Position numbers and translations under genes: made by a program. This document shows positions 11,319 through 22,335 of a stretch of 64,000 nt of DNA, piece by piece. The DNA is taken from positions 36,643,705 to 36,707,704 of the forward strand of contig NC_052131.2 in the NCBI RefSeq assembly GCF_016086655.4. The letters are read 5' to 3'. Every line of letters begins with the position of its first letter. Within the stretch, counting starts at the first letter, position 1. The notes below the pieces were generated by a model. It saw only the letters and a list, made by a program, of their open reading frames with translations, made no database searches and was not told the origin of the DNA. Source of the stretch: Lepeophtheirus salmonis. Lineage: Eukaryota > Arthropoda > Copepoda > Siphonostomatoida > Caligidae.

Positions 11319-13034
11319 TATTAGTGTTGCAACTTGTTCCCAGAGATTTTCTCGGTCAAGTCATAAATAATTTTTTACAAACCGCTTTGTACCGATATTT
11401 CGTTCAAAACCGCGGATTTAGGCTGTGAAACGTTTTTTAATAGTTTTCAAATAGTAAACAGAAAACAGATTTAAGATTATTTCTTCGAATGACATTTTTA
11501 TATATATGTTTACTTTTTTCAAATAATCTTTCTTTCTTTTTTATAACTTTACACCTTTTTGTAAAATTTTCTTTTTTCCATATATACATATTTAAATTTT
11601 TACCTTAGTGTAGGCCTCCAATCAAGAGTGGGATCTGGGCACTTGCACGAAGAACCTCACTAAAGCAAACCCTTTGTGAAGACTTGACTAATTTGTTCGG
11701 TTTCCCTCTACGGGCCTTCCAGAGCTTTGGTGCATTATGATATTAAAATTATCAGAACGGAATTGAGAGAGGAAAAAAATTGCACGTAATTAGATGTTAG
11801 AGTATCAGGACCATAACCACAGTTCACTTTACCCACCCTCTGGCTTACGTTTTGCCTTTATTGAAGGTAAACAGTAAAATACGGTATATTTTCTCTTTGG
11901 TAGTGTCCATCTTTGACGTGCGTTCAAATAATACTGAGTACAACAATCAATAAACTCTATCAGGTTTAAAATTATGTTTTGTACTTATACAACGTGAGAC
12001 ACACATTACTAAAGGCATCTATAGCGGAAAATACTGGATTTCTTTTTACAACACGTATTATTATATAGGAAGATGTGGATTAAAAAAAACATTAAAAAAA
12101 AAGTTGAAAGAAAAGTTTTTTGTCATGATAGTCACAATATGTTAATGATAAAGACGAAAACACCACCCACATTATTTGAAGTATCCAAGAAAATGGAGTT
12201 GCTATTAGATATTTTCCCTCGCAGTTTATTCAATGTATGTACTATAAGAAAAAAATAGAAATATTTATATATGTAAATATGCAAATAACTGTTTATTCTG
12301 TCTTTTTTTGTTCCACTTTTTCTGTTAATGGTGAAAAAACAACAACTACTTTAAAACAGTTGGAGTAAGAATCTGAGGCATTATATTCTATAATACATAC
12401 ATAGCCTATAGAGGTATGAATATATGTGTTATAAGGGTGTTGAATTCAAATGTGTGTTAAGAGGAAATCATACTGCTTGAGGGGAGATGAAAGAAGGAGA
12501 TTAAGTGATTAAGGGATTCGCCTTATGGGTGTAAAGGATATGAACATTATTCAAAGCCTTCATTAAACTCCTTAGCATTCATATATGAAGAAAGAAAAAC
12601 ACATTGATCTAGAGTAGAGTAGCTTTAATCCATAAGATAGGTCAAGGAATAATATTTTATAGATAGAAAGAGCACTCTTTAATTGACCCTTCTACTTTTG
12701 TACCTAGTAAGAACTCTTTTTATTGTATCTTTTATTGAAAGAAAGGCATTCGTTTTCCAATAGAAAAAAGTTTTGAGATGATTTGAATAGCTCACATCAA
12801 AAAATGACAGAAGTAAGGCATAATATCTTCCATTGGGACAAACCCACCAGGTCACACGCATCTATAGTCACATGCTCCAAGGGGAACGGTCTCTGTGGCT
12901 CCTAGAACCATTTTCACTATCAGAAAGGGAATTTGCGATGTATATGGGATTATACTCCTTCAGTTCGCCCTGCAGAACAGTGTTTCGAGCGATTGTTTTT
13001 TCTCTACATTCTTCCCCTAATGTGAACAACTCGA
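11319..13034. other. Unannotated interval
   Basis: No gene recognised. GC content rises at 11620-11730 and again at 12830-13030, where a 69-codon open frame (12833-13042) ends just before the mariner relic. I cannot link it to any family. Confidence 0.35.
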
Positions 13035-13375
13035 CTGTTTGAAGCTGGGGATCGAACAGAAGCAGCCAGTATGGGTGAATAGGAGACTACTAGACATTAT
13101 CAAGACAACACCATGTCCCATATATCTTTGATGACACAGCGGAAGCTCTACAAACCCGGATGGGAAGTTCTTATCCATCCATTCTATAGTCCAAACTTTG
13201 AACCAAGTGACGACTACCTGTCCATTCTATGGCCAACGCGAATAGGGGAACAAATTTGCCCTCAATAGAGGCCTGTGGAAATTGATTTTCCGAGTTATTT
13301 GCCAATAGGGTCAAGGGCTTCTACGAAAAAGACCTTGCAAAATTACTTTACAAGATCAACTTTGAAAGTCCAAGT
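13035..13375 (+). pseudogene. Mariner transposase 3' half (family D, copy 3)
   Basis: The plus strand, with frame changes, gives IEQKQPVWVNRRLLDI near 13053, then GWEVLIHPFYSPNFEPSDDY and later TNLPSIEACGN and FANRVKGFYEKDLAKL. These are the successive blocks of the mariner catalytic C-terminal half, ordered as in copy 7516, including the third catalytic aspartate (EPSDD). The HQDN block can be followed as HYQDNTM in another frame. Several frameshifts and stops are present. No inverted repeat ends were found, so it is a truncated fragment. Confidence 0.8.
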
Positions 13376-14997
13376 CTTCAATACAAATATTCATAAGAGC
13401 TCCCTTCCCCTTGCCCCAACATAATAACCTAGATGTACAGAAGAATATCCCTTAGATGTGCAGTCACTCAGTACCACCACTAAGTGACCACCAAAAAAAG
13501 AGTAGTGAAGGGATCTTTAAAAAGGTGGTCCACACACACAAAACAATCATCATCTTTGAAAGAGGTTGGAGGGGGCAAGGGGGGGGGAGAGGGGCTAAGG
13601 CAAAGAAAGGGGGAAATCTAATCGATGGATGATTGTATTATTCAAAAAAGAAGGAAGAAATCTCTGAACACATGAACAATAAAAACTTTTAACGTTTGTA
13701 CTTTCGTTACGGGATCATGATATCAGCTTTTTTTTTTACTCTCCCATTCCTTCCTTCCTTTCCTTTCGTTCTTTCTTTTTACAACTACCGTTTTCTGCTG
13801 TTTGCATCACACACACACACATTGTATTAAACCATATGTATATCACAAACAATAATTCGGGAAAATAACACAATTCATTTGCTACGCTCGTGCTTCCATT
13901 AGAAACGAGAGAAAAATAAAATAAAAAAATACGTTCATAGTAGGACTATGTACAACAATCTTTTTTGTAAAGAATCAATAATATCACTTAGAGGTGAGAC
14001 TCAAAATCCACATCCAACTGTCATTAATGGTAGTAAATGAGAAAAAATAAATCCTCAATAAATAAATAATATGTACCTAAAAAAAAACTACATAGTATGT
14101 ATTAATCTCTTCTCATTAGTGATTGTATCAGTCACATAATACAGATTTTTAATTCTAGGAAACAGGTTGGGGAAAAAAATCCTCATCAAAGTATTTAAAC
14201 TTTTCAAGTTAATAACAACGTTACAAATATTTAAAAAATCCAAACTAAAAATAAAGATCAAAACTACCAAAGAACAATTGTAAATACCATAGTAACGTTC
14301 GTAGCATAGTCTTTAGTTAACTGATGAATTATATCCGTGAGGTTGAAGTCTTTTTTAGTCTTTTTTGCATATATTAATTATTTCTTGACTTTTTTTAATA
14401 ATGGAGTTGGCCTTGCCTTCCCTCTAAATAAAGATATTACTTATATTCAACGAAGCATATCTATTTATCTTAATTAGTGCTTGGAGACACATCTATATAA
14501 ACATCTGTATTGTGCGGTAAATCCAATGTTATTTTAAAAGAATACTAAAAAAAAACTAATAATGATTATCTAATTATGATAACATTGGGTTATTAAAAGT
14601 TTTGGAATCAGAGTCAGTAAAAAAAAGTAACCTTAATCCGGATAGTATATCCAAAATCTTAGATAAAATGCTCAAAAAACAAACAAACTATCCATCTATT
14701 TTTGATTTCAGATCTGGATCCCAAAAGTTCGGGTACACCAAGTTTAATAGAAATTCAAGGTTATATCATAACGTTTTTTTTAATAGTTACGTCATAGAGT
14801 ATAATTCTTACCAAGAGTAGTTGAATATCGCCTTCCCTGACTGTTACTGCTAGGGGTACCACTGTTGTACTCTGTTACGTTAAAATATGTCTGTCTTGCC
14901 TAGAAGTCTGTACGGTATTGCAAATTTAAAGTTCTAGCAAGCCCAATTACATGAATGTCTGTCTAACCTTTTTATTTCTATTAACCTTAAGGTAACA
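13376..14997. other. Unannotated interval with simple-sequence tracts
   Basis: Contains a guanine-rich tract at 13569-13613, a pyrimidine-rich tract at about 13738-13782 and a short CA repeat near 13807-13821. An open frame of 72 codons (14602-14820) is lysine/asparagine/serine rich and unrecognised. Nothing else is supported. Confidence 0.4.
13569..13613 (+). repeat. Guanine-rich tract with G-quadruplex pattern
   Basis: Runs of 5, 9, 4 and 5 guanines are separated by short spacers (CAA, AGA and a longer one). Splitting the run of nine gives four G-tracts with loops of 1-3 bases. It stands out in an otherwise AT-rich region. Confidence 0.6.
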
Positions 14998-15571
14998 CAA
15001 AATTAGTCAAAAAGTTTGAAAATTAATTTTTTTTTAGAATGTAAAATTTCAAAAATTAAATTTTTTTGACGAAAAAATTTAAAAATTAAATATTAATTTT
15101 TTTTTCCAAAAAAAAATTCAAAAAATCACAATTATTGACAAAAAATTTCAAAAATCCATAGCTGTTCACAAAAAATTAAATTTTTTGGAAATAAATTGCA
15201 AAACTTAAATTTCAAATATTAAGTTTTGTCAAGAAAAATTTCAAATATTAAGTTTTGTCAAGAAAAATTTCAAATATTAAATTTTGTCAAGAAAAATTTC
15301 AAATATTAAATTTTGTCGAGAAAAATTTCAAATAATAAATTTTGTCAAGAAAAATTTCAAATATTAAACTTTGTCAAGAAAAATTTCAAAAATCCACAGC
15401 TATATACAGAAAATTAATTTTTTTACAAAAGTTTGAAAAATCAAATTAAAGAAAAAATATAAAATTTTTTGAAAAAAAAATCAAATAATAAATGTTCTAG
15501 TAAAAAGCAAAAAATCCTTAATTTAGCGGGAAGGCAATAGCCCTTTAGCCCATTTCCTGCGGACTCCTCTG
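14998..15571 (+). mobile_element. Family A hAT-like non-autonomous element, copy 4
   Basis: The right end TTTCCTGCGGACTCCTCTG at 15553-15571 is a good match to the family end CCTGCGGACGCCCCTG, preceded by the typical GCGGGAAGGCAATAGCCCTT patch. The interior has the family phrases (AATCCATAGCTGTTCAC, AAATTTTTTGGAAATAAATT). The left boundary near 14998 shows no clear terminal repeat. An internal minisatellite is listed separately. Confidence 0.7.
15213..15386. repeat. 29-bp minisatellite, six tandem units
   Basis: Unit boundaries fall at 15213, 15242, 15271, 15300, 15329 and 15358, exactly 29 bp apart. Each unit reads CAAATATTAA followed by a TTTTGTCAAGAAAAATTT-like half, with one to three substitutions between units. 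The array lies inside family A copy 4 and looks like a local amplification of one of its interior phrases. Confidence 0.95.
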
Positions 15572-16977
15572 GGATCCATTCCATTTTTATATGTGCATTG
15601 ATTTAAAATGTGGCCAAATACGAAGCCCAAATAACAGTAAGACGACCAACTCATCCCCAATCCTCATTTTTGTATTTGTAACATATATCGTCAAATTGAG
15701 CATTCTTCAATAAAGGAAGGAGCAAAGTGCATAAATAATTTATTTTTCTTCACTCACTCACGCTCTTCATAATAATATCTTGTTTTTGCGTTCACCTAAA
15801 AATAAAAATAAAAAAAAGATACATGATATTTAAATAAACATACTCACATAAATAAAGGCAGGCAGGCATGGATGTATATTATATTCAAAAAACTATGAGT
15901 TGTATATAATATAATGTATATATTGAGTGTCTCCCTCCAGGATACATAGAGTAGTTTTATAGATATCTCCCCCCCGTTTAATATATGCACGTTTATACGA
16001 TGTAGTTTTTCTATATATGAATACATGTGACTATTGGTGTATAATATCACTACTCTTTTCTAACTTAATAATCATAAAGTTATCATCATCACAGGAAAGA
16101 AAGAAAGACTGAATATGCAGATGAAGGAATTGAGAATCAATTGCCAAAAATCAACCCGAATTTCCGCTTGAATTGATATTTCCGCTCCATTGGATCCTTC
16201 ACATTGAGTTCAACACTCTTCATCCACGTCCTTAGCCTCTATACCACCTAACCAGTAACCACGGAGGTTTTAAAAGTAGAGGAGGGAAAAAGAGTAAAAT
16301 GTTATTATTATATATTATTTTTTTAAACAGATGTCTAGACGTTTATGAACAATATATATATTATATTGAATATCGAGGCCCATATGTACGTGGTAATGGG
16401 TATAAAAAATAGATTAATAGTTTTAAAATTCAAATCCATTCAAATGTTTGAACGACAGCAACAAAAAAAAACCTCTTTCTTGAATGAAATCCATTTTATT
16501 ATGTCACGATACAACATACTACTACTGTTGATGTGATGTCCCAATAAATCGAGCTCTTTATTCCTTCGAAAAAAGAAGCAAATAACAATAACAAAAGGTT
16601 TTCTCTGTGTGTTGATCTTGGCAGCTGTACAAAGGGTAGAAAGAAAAAAGTAAGGGGCGTCTTTATAGATGAACTTATAAGAAAAGAAATATGTCAATAT
16701 TATTTAAATCATCGTCGTCATAATTGGCTTGAATATGCTTGATCTTTATCGGGGCAAAGAAGGAAGGAAATCCATGTCGACTCATCACCTGGTATTTATG
16801 TATTAGCCTTGGGTTGAAAATCCTAGCCTGGTCTGATTCAGTTATCATTTATTGTTTGAACAAACTAATTCAGAAACATTTCGGTTTCCAACGATGCTCT
16901 AATATAATTTTTTACAGCAGAAAAAAAATTAAATGGGGTATTATTTTGAAAATGACGTCTGACACACTTATGTAATA
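15572..16977. other. Unannotated AT-rich DNA
   Basis: No recognisable gene or repeat end. Short open frames on both strands have no similarity I can identify. Confidence 0.4.
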
Positions 16978-17361
16978 GGTTGTGGAAAAGTAATTTAGTA
17001 TATTTTGCTTTATTTCCATGCTTTATAAGAAGAGCTACAATCGTCCAATTTAAGCCAAGTATGCCCCGTTCTGTTTGATAACTTCCCATATACATTACAA
17101 ATTTTCTTGGTTGCTTTCCACACGTTTATCCTTTTTAAGGAGTAGAAAGTTAAAGTTGGTAAATTTATTCCTTAGATACCTCCATACTAGACCCACGATA
17201 ATTCACGACCGTACCGGCATAATACTCTCCCAAAAGCGTGTGTAGTATATATTAACACCTTTAGAAGACCAGTTCACTATTGATCAGAGGTGACCAATAG
17301 TGAACAAGATATATTTAGTTAAAAAAAGAGCGGGAAATACAAAATTGCTTTTTCCGCAGCC
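16978..17361 (-). mobile_element. Family D mariner-derived miniature element, copy 4
   Basis: TA dinucleotides flank both ends (16976-16977 and 17362-17363). The inverted repeats are about 35 bp: left GGTTGTGGAAAAGTAATTTA, right (reverse complement) GGCTGCGGAAAAAGCAATTT. At 384 bp it keeps only the 5' region (17220-17330) and the extreme 3' coding end, where the minus strand reads like the QNGxYL..IG.L end of mariner transposases (17040-17100). It matches copies 7516 and 9381 in its outer parts. Confidence 0.8.
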
Positions 17362-17363
17362 TA

Positions 17364-18242
17364 ATATTGTAATGATTGATTTTACATGAGGACACACAAA
17401 AAAAAGTAAAGGATTCTAAGAGGACTTTATAAAAAAATTAAAGGGATTGGACTTGGGGTAAAAGGACTCTCCTCTCCTGATTACTATCATCTCGAATGTT
17501 TATGGCATGAAAGGTTGCGAGAAAGAATAAAGGTGCTCACGGCATGATGTGATATGAAGCTCATCTCACTGAGCAAAAGAAAATAGAACTTACATGATCA
17601 ATAAAAATATATAAGTATTAGTAATATGAGGACAATATATGTAAAGGATGTTCAGAACAAATGTTCGCTCATCATTCAATAAATGTTACCTCATCATAGT
17701 AAATGAAGAAAATCAGTCAAGCACAGATTGAGTCCATTTGTACAAAGTTTGATTAAAGAAGAATGAAGGGGGAAATCCGTACATACATATATACAATGAC
17801 ATTACACACTCATATGTGTGTAGGTCCTCGAGGATATTTTATTAATATCACTCATATCATCTTGAAACCCCGTGATTAATAGATGGTCATTATGCCATCA
17901 AACAACAGCTGCATTGTGCATACGTCGTCTTTTCACAGTTGTTGTGGGTGTTACCGCAGGAACAACAATAAAAACAGCCGAAAAGAGTCTATTAAACTTG
18001 AAGTTACATCATTTTGTGACCTTAATTGTATCTCTCAACCTCTTCTTTAACAAAAACACACAGTGAGAAAGGGCTCAAAATCAGGTAGTCAGTGTTGGAA
18101 ACTTACACACACGTGTATTATATTGATTTGAAAGGCTCTGTGTGAGGAAATTAGAACTGTTTTTAATAGTATAGGTAGCCATGTATCTCAAAAACCTCCT
18201 ACTTTTTGAATTTTTTAAATCAGACGTGAAATGTAATTGCAG
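17364..18242. other. Unannotated interval
   Basis: No gene or repeat end recognised. A 64-codon open frame at 17872-18066 has no similarity I can name. Confidence 0.4.
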
Positions 18243-18585
18243 CGAGATTCAAGGATAAAGGCATCATCACGTCTTCTTGGTGCGGATCACGCTCCAACAT
18301 AAGTGGCCAGGCTGACGGGAATGTCTCGTAGTACCATCTACAATGTTAAAAAGAGGCTAGAACACAACGAGACCATTGAGAGAAAGGAGGGCTATTGGGA
18401 GAAGTCATAATTAATGCGGATGCCCTTAAGGACGTCCTTGATCTGATACATGGAGGGTTAAAGACTCACAGCAGCCACGTAAATAGACTTTTTCAAGGCT
18501 AATCTGCTCCTCTGGGTCCAAGCAAATTTCCCTGACGGCAACGTAGTCTTTCTCATAGATTGGCCCCTGTTCATCCGGCAAAAAT
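18243..18585 (+). pseudogene. Tc1/mariner-type transposase N-terminus (family G), degraded
   Basis: From 18243 the frame reads RDSRIKASSRLLGADHAPT, a stop, then VARLTGMSRSTIYNVKKRL and EHNETIERKEG, a clear first helix-turn-helix of a Tc1/mariner-type transposase. The frame then breaks. Near 18525-18570 NFPDGNVVFLIDWPL matches the segment around the second catalytic aspartate in such proteins, so the second helix-turn-helix and the first part of the catalytic domain are deleted. No ends were located. It lies directly upstream of family A copy 5. Confidence 0.75.
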
Positions 18586-18594
18586 TACTCAGAC

Positions 18595-18872
18595 CTTCTT
18601 AGAAAATATAATATTTGAAAAAAATCCTAATTTCTCTGAACAGCTATGGATTTCTTAAAAGAAAATAATTTATTGTGGATCTAAAATTTCGTTTCCAAAA
18701 AATTTAATTTTCTGTGAATAACTATGGGTTTTTAAATTTAAAAAAAAATTTTATTGAAATTTTTTATCCAAAAAGGAAAATTTTTGGATTTTTTTTTTTT
18801 TTTTTTTGAAATTTTTTCAATAATCATCCCCCATAAAAATAAATATTTATATATAATCCTGCGGACGCCCCT
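18595..18872 (-). mobile_element. Family A hAT-like element, copy 5 (truncated)
   Basis: The right end ATAATCCTGCGGACGCCCCT at 18853-18872 is a near-perfect family terminus in inverted orientation, and the interior phrases (ACAGCTATGGATTTCTTAAA, a long T run at 18790-18807) are in the inverted sense. The left end has no terminal repeat, so the copy is truncated against the transposase fragment. Confidence 0.75.
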
Positions 18873-19779
18873 ATATACTATAATATTAGTCTAAATGATT
18901 CCATGTAGAGGATACTTTAAAATTTATGATTTTTCAGAACAGGGACTTAGTAGAACTATTTTGAATCCCCCGATAAGGACTGATACAATTCTATTCAGTC
19001 TTTGTTGTCATAAGCAGCAGCAACAACAAAAAGTCCATCAAATTTGTACAACCATATGTAAGCATTTACGTCACTGGACTGGATCAACAATGGGTCTGAT
19101 CTAATTATAAGGGATTCATGCGTGAGACTTCTTTAGAGCATTATTTCCTTAGGCATATAAATATGTACATCTATGTGATTGTATGGCACAATACATTTGC
19201 ATTAAAAAGGACTTTTTATTATTATCCTTTTGGAGCTAAGCCCCTTAACAAAAGTGACCATTGTGCTATTGGGTGAGGAGGGAAAAACAATGGCTAATTT
19301 AAAGGGTTTTTTATGAGTGAAGCAAGCTTTCATACAAAGAACTTACTTCAATAACCCTCTGGCCGGGAATATGTGATGAAGGAAAACCCCATCTGCAATT
19401 TCCTCATCATATCCTTCTTTTGTTTTTATGCAAAAGCAGTCCCTCAGCTACCTCACCTATGCTGCGTTGTTGTATGAGGGTTTTTAAAATTATACTACAT
19501 ACATATATTAAATAGAATTCGCCTCATTAAACAGACGAGTCACGTAAAATTGATTTAAATTTGGATGACTAATAATATGTCACAAAAGAGGGACTCCTCT
19601 CTTTCTGTTTCTTTCTCCAACGGATAACGTAGAAACCTTCCCTCATTCCCACGAAATTAATTGTTTGAAAGAAATTAAAATAATAATAAGGATATTTTTT
19701 ATAATAAAAAAAACAAAAAAACATTTGCATGAAATACGTTAATAAAATACTACGATGCAGCTCAATGACGTCACTTATG
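18873..19779. other. Unannotated interval
   Basis: Includes a small glutamine-codon-like run (AGCAGCAGCAACAACAAAAA, 19012-19031). No recognisable gene. A perfect TGACGTCA palindrome at 19766-19773 lies just before the family C element. Confidence 0.4.
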
Positions 19780-19781
19780 TA

Positions 19782-20395
19782 CTGGGTGGTACAGATAAAT
19801 GGAAAAATTATTTAAAGGCATGTAACGAAGGAACTAGATGGAGAGTAGATCCATTAATTATTTATTATTTGAAAGCAGCTACAAAAATGAAATTCATAAT
19901 GAGATCTGCTTCTCTTGATCACCAGACAGCACAGGAAGCTTTGGCAGACCTTGTACTGATTCATGTTTTGCACTTTTAATTTACATTCATTTGAAGAATG
20001 GAGTAGCCCAAGGAAAAAATTACATCTTCCAACAAGACAGTGCAACGGCCCACAATGCCAATAAAAGTGCAAACATATCTTGGCCACAACATTTCCTCAC
20101 TTTTGTAATCCTTATTTTTGGCCTGCAAACAACCCAGACCTGAGCCCATGCGATTTCTATATGTGGGGAAGGGTCGAACATGTGGCCTGTGCCAAGTATC
20201 ATTCGTCTCTGGAGGCCCTGAATAATTCCGGTGCCGTCTTGTATTGGTCATCAAGAGAGGCGGATTTGATAATGAATAATTGAATGACAGTAAATGTAGC
20301 TTTCAAAGCAATAAAACCTAATTCATGCTTCTATCTGATGTAGTTTGTTCGCTATAACCCTTTAAAGATTTCTCCAATTTTTTTGGACCACCCTG
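19782..20395 (+). mobile_element. Family C Tc1/mariner-type deletion derivative, copy 2
   Basis: Flanked by TA at 19780-19781 and 20396-20397. The first about 150 bp (from CTGGGTGGTACAGATAAATG) and the last about 160 bp (ending TTTTGGACCACCCTG) are imperfect inverted repeats that share many phrases, for example AATTATTCAT and TCTCTTGAT. Total length 614 bp. The left arm runs into TTTTGCACTTTTAATTTACA and then straight into the catalytic region, the same junction as in copy 3226. Confidence 0.85.
20011..20283 (+). pseudogene. Transposase catalytic C-terminal fragment (family C)
   Basis: The frame reads NYIFQQDSATAHNANKSANI near 20014 and then, one frame over from 20080, FWPANNPDLSPCDFYMWGRV and EHVACAKYHSSLEALNNS. 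QQDSATAH holds the second catalytic aspartate and NPDLSPCD the third acidic position, as in Tc1/mariner-type DDE transposases. The N-terminal helix-turn-helix part and the first aspartate are missing, and the protein ends inside the right inverted repeat. It cannot be functional by itself. Confidence 0.85.
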
Positions 20396-20397
20396 TA

Positions 20398-21127
20398 GAC
20401 CCTTTCAAACAATAGTTAACCGCAGGGGCCTAGCATAATAATACTATGTATAAAATACTTTGATCATGTACACACACTAGCAGACATTATTTATTTTTTG
20501 ATGAGCGGGCAGATGATGAATCAAAACCCTTCATCAGTTTGGGTAATTAAAACTACTATGATGAAGGAAGAAATAGGAAAAGTTCGTTAGAAGGTTCGTG
20601 CGAGTGACTGGTGATGAATATGATACATTAGTATGGACCCAAAATATAAGAAGACAGAAAATGAGACGTCATTGCATCTCAGAAGGAGGTAGTTTGTAAA
20701 TGGGATGTCTCTTCTAATATATGTAGGTACATACGTTCATAACCGACAATAACCATATTCTTTTTTCACCCCTTATCTGCGAGACAGAGTCCCTCCTATA
20801 AATCATCCTTTCTACTACATATTGTCTTTACGGTTCAATGTTTTACAATACGAAATGTATGTTCATATCATGCACAAGATAATATTTGCCCAGGTTCAGG
20901 ATGTTGAAGTGCTTATTCGGGCTTTCCCTCATCTTTTTCTAAAGAGCATTTGATAAAATATACATACACTTTATTAAATAAGGGCGCACGAAGTGTTTCT
21001 CCTTTAAAAAGGTCATTTGATCAAAAGAAAGTACCCATCATTAAATTTTCTAAAAAAGTATGGGAGAAGGAGATATCAAATTTTAAAGAAAGAACGAAAA
21101 GGGATCCCTTCATTTATCTTTTTCCGA
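20398..21127. other. Unannotated interval
   Basis: No gene recognised. A 64-codon open frame (20950-21144) runs into the following repeat and shows no similarity. Confidence 0.4.
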
Positions 21128-21174
21128 GGCAGGGGCGGTTTTAAGTAGGCCTTGGTAAGGTAGAATTTGAAATA

Positions 21175-21678
21175 CAGGTGTACGGGTCTAAAACTGAACA
21201 CTCCTTTAAATTTTACGGGTTAAGGCAAAGATATTTCTTAACTAGTCGGTCCATGGTCCTTCTGCTGACGTTGAACTCCCTGGAGAGGCCGCTGACGGTG
21301 ACCTTGCCTCTCTTGTCCTCGACAGACTTTTTCACGGCAGCAACCATTTCGTCCTACCTTCGAGGCCTTTATTTAGATCTTGTGGTCGCCTCAGGAGTCC
21401 CTTTGGCTACCACGCTGTAAATTCAATAAGTAAGTTCTGCAGTTCAGAACCTTGGTAATTTCAGTGGGAGTTTTTCCCCGCGCGGAAAGTTCCAAAACTG
21501 CGGCTCGACGTCTCTCCATATTATCGGCTGTTGTTTCACTATCGCTATTTAGATTTTGCTGGAGTTTTGTTCATAACTAGTCAAGACCCTTGCCTCGAAG
21601 TATAAATCGGCTTCAAATCACGAATATGTGCATGGCGTTAAATTTAAAGGAGTGTTCAGTTTTAGACGCGCAGACTTG
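21175..21678 (-). mobile_element. Tc1/mariner-type deletion derivative (family L) inserted in family K unit 1
   Basis: A 504 bp element sits between TA duplications (21173-21174 and 21679-21680). Inverted ends of about 40 bp share GTCTAAAACTGAACACTCCT. The interior carries only the N-terminal coding part of a transposase on the minus strand. A solo copy of the same end lies at 41593-41633. This is an internally deleted, non-autonomous element. Confidence 0.9.
21230..21519 (-). pseudogene. Transposase N-terminus with two helix-turn-helix blocks (family L)
   Basis: On the minus strand a frame starts with ATG at 21519: MERRRAAVLELSARGKTPTE then ITKVLNCR, a typical first helix-turn-helix of this superfamily. 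After a frameshift and stop it continues as EMVAAVKKSVEDKRGKVTVS and GLSREFNVSRRTMDRLVKKY, a second helix-turn-helix. The protein stops where the terminal repeat begins: the whole catalytic DDE domain is deleted. The codons have more GC than the surroundings, in line with a transferred or formerly selected coding region. Confidence 0.85.
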
Positions 21679-21933
21679 TATATATACACCGAAAAAAGTT
21701 CTTACGAACCCTCATTTTAAGAAAGTGAATAAAAACCATTTTTCTATACAAACGTCACACAATAGAATATGCACACATTTAATTTAGAAAAGGCAATAAT
21801 AATAAGATAGATTGACTTTTTTTTAAATAAGTCAATTGAAAAAAAGACAGGGCCTTTTTTTTTTTTATTCAATATTTTTTTAATCCAAATAAAAAATACA
21901 AAAGACTCAATTCGTGTATCCTTGTGACGGACA

Positions 21934-22335
21934 GAGCTGGTTTAATGTAAGCCTCAGGGCCCTGGCTAGGTACAATTTTAAATACATATATACACACTGA
22001 AAATAATTTTCATAAAAGGTAATTTTAAGAAAATAAATATTTTATTGAATTACATTTCTAAACAAACGTCAATCAATAAAATATTGACAAATTTTATTTA
22101 ATAAAGTCATAAAAAAGATTGACTTTTTTTAATATCAATTTAAAAAAAGGATAGACCTTATTTTATTATTTTGTAAGTACATTATACACACCAAATATAA
22201 GTATTTCATAAAGGTCATTTTAAGAAAGTAAAAATAATTATTTTTCTCTAAACAAACGTCATTTAATGAAATATTAACAAATTTTATTTTAAAAATGTTA
22301 TAGAAAAGTTTGATTGTTTCTAAAAAGTCAAATTA
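21934..22335 (+). repeat. Family K hAT-like repeat, units 2 and 3
   Basis: Unit 2 (about 21934-22170) opens with ACAGAGCTGGTTTAATGTAA and contains TATACACACTGAAAATAATT, GGTAATTTTAAGAAAATAAA, AACAAACGTCAATCAATAAA and AGATTGACTTTTTTTAATAT. Unit 3 (about 22185-22335) repeats TATACACACCAAATATAAGT, GGTCATTTTAAGAAAGTAAA, AACAAACGTCATTTAATGAA and GTTTGATTGTTTCTAAAAAG. With unit 1 this makes three head-to-tail copies of one sequence. The GC-rich hAT-like opening is present in units 1 and 2 only. Confidence 0.75.

Larger units (their letters stand above)
21128..21860 (+). repeat. Family K hAT-like repeat, unit 1, interrupted by an insertion
   Basis: The opening CAGGGGCGGTTTTAAGTAGG at 21129 resembles hAT termini. 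It continues as AATTTGAAATA up to 21174 and resumes at 21679 as TATATACACCGAAAAAAGTT, CATTTTAAGAAAGTGAATAA, CAAACGTCACACAATAGAAT and GATTGACTTTTTTT. The same phrases appear in order in units 2 and 3 downstream. Removal of the 21175-21678 insert restores the continuous unit. Confidence 0.7.

Noticed and set aside
15213..15386. CRISPR-like array because of regular 29 bp units
   Set aside because: The units are contiguous with no unique spacers, in a eukaryotic transposon context.
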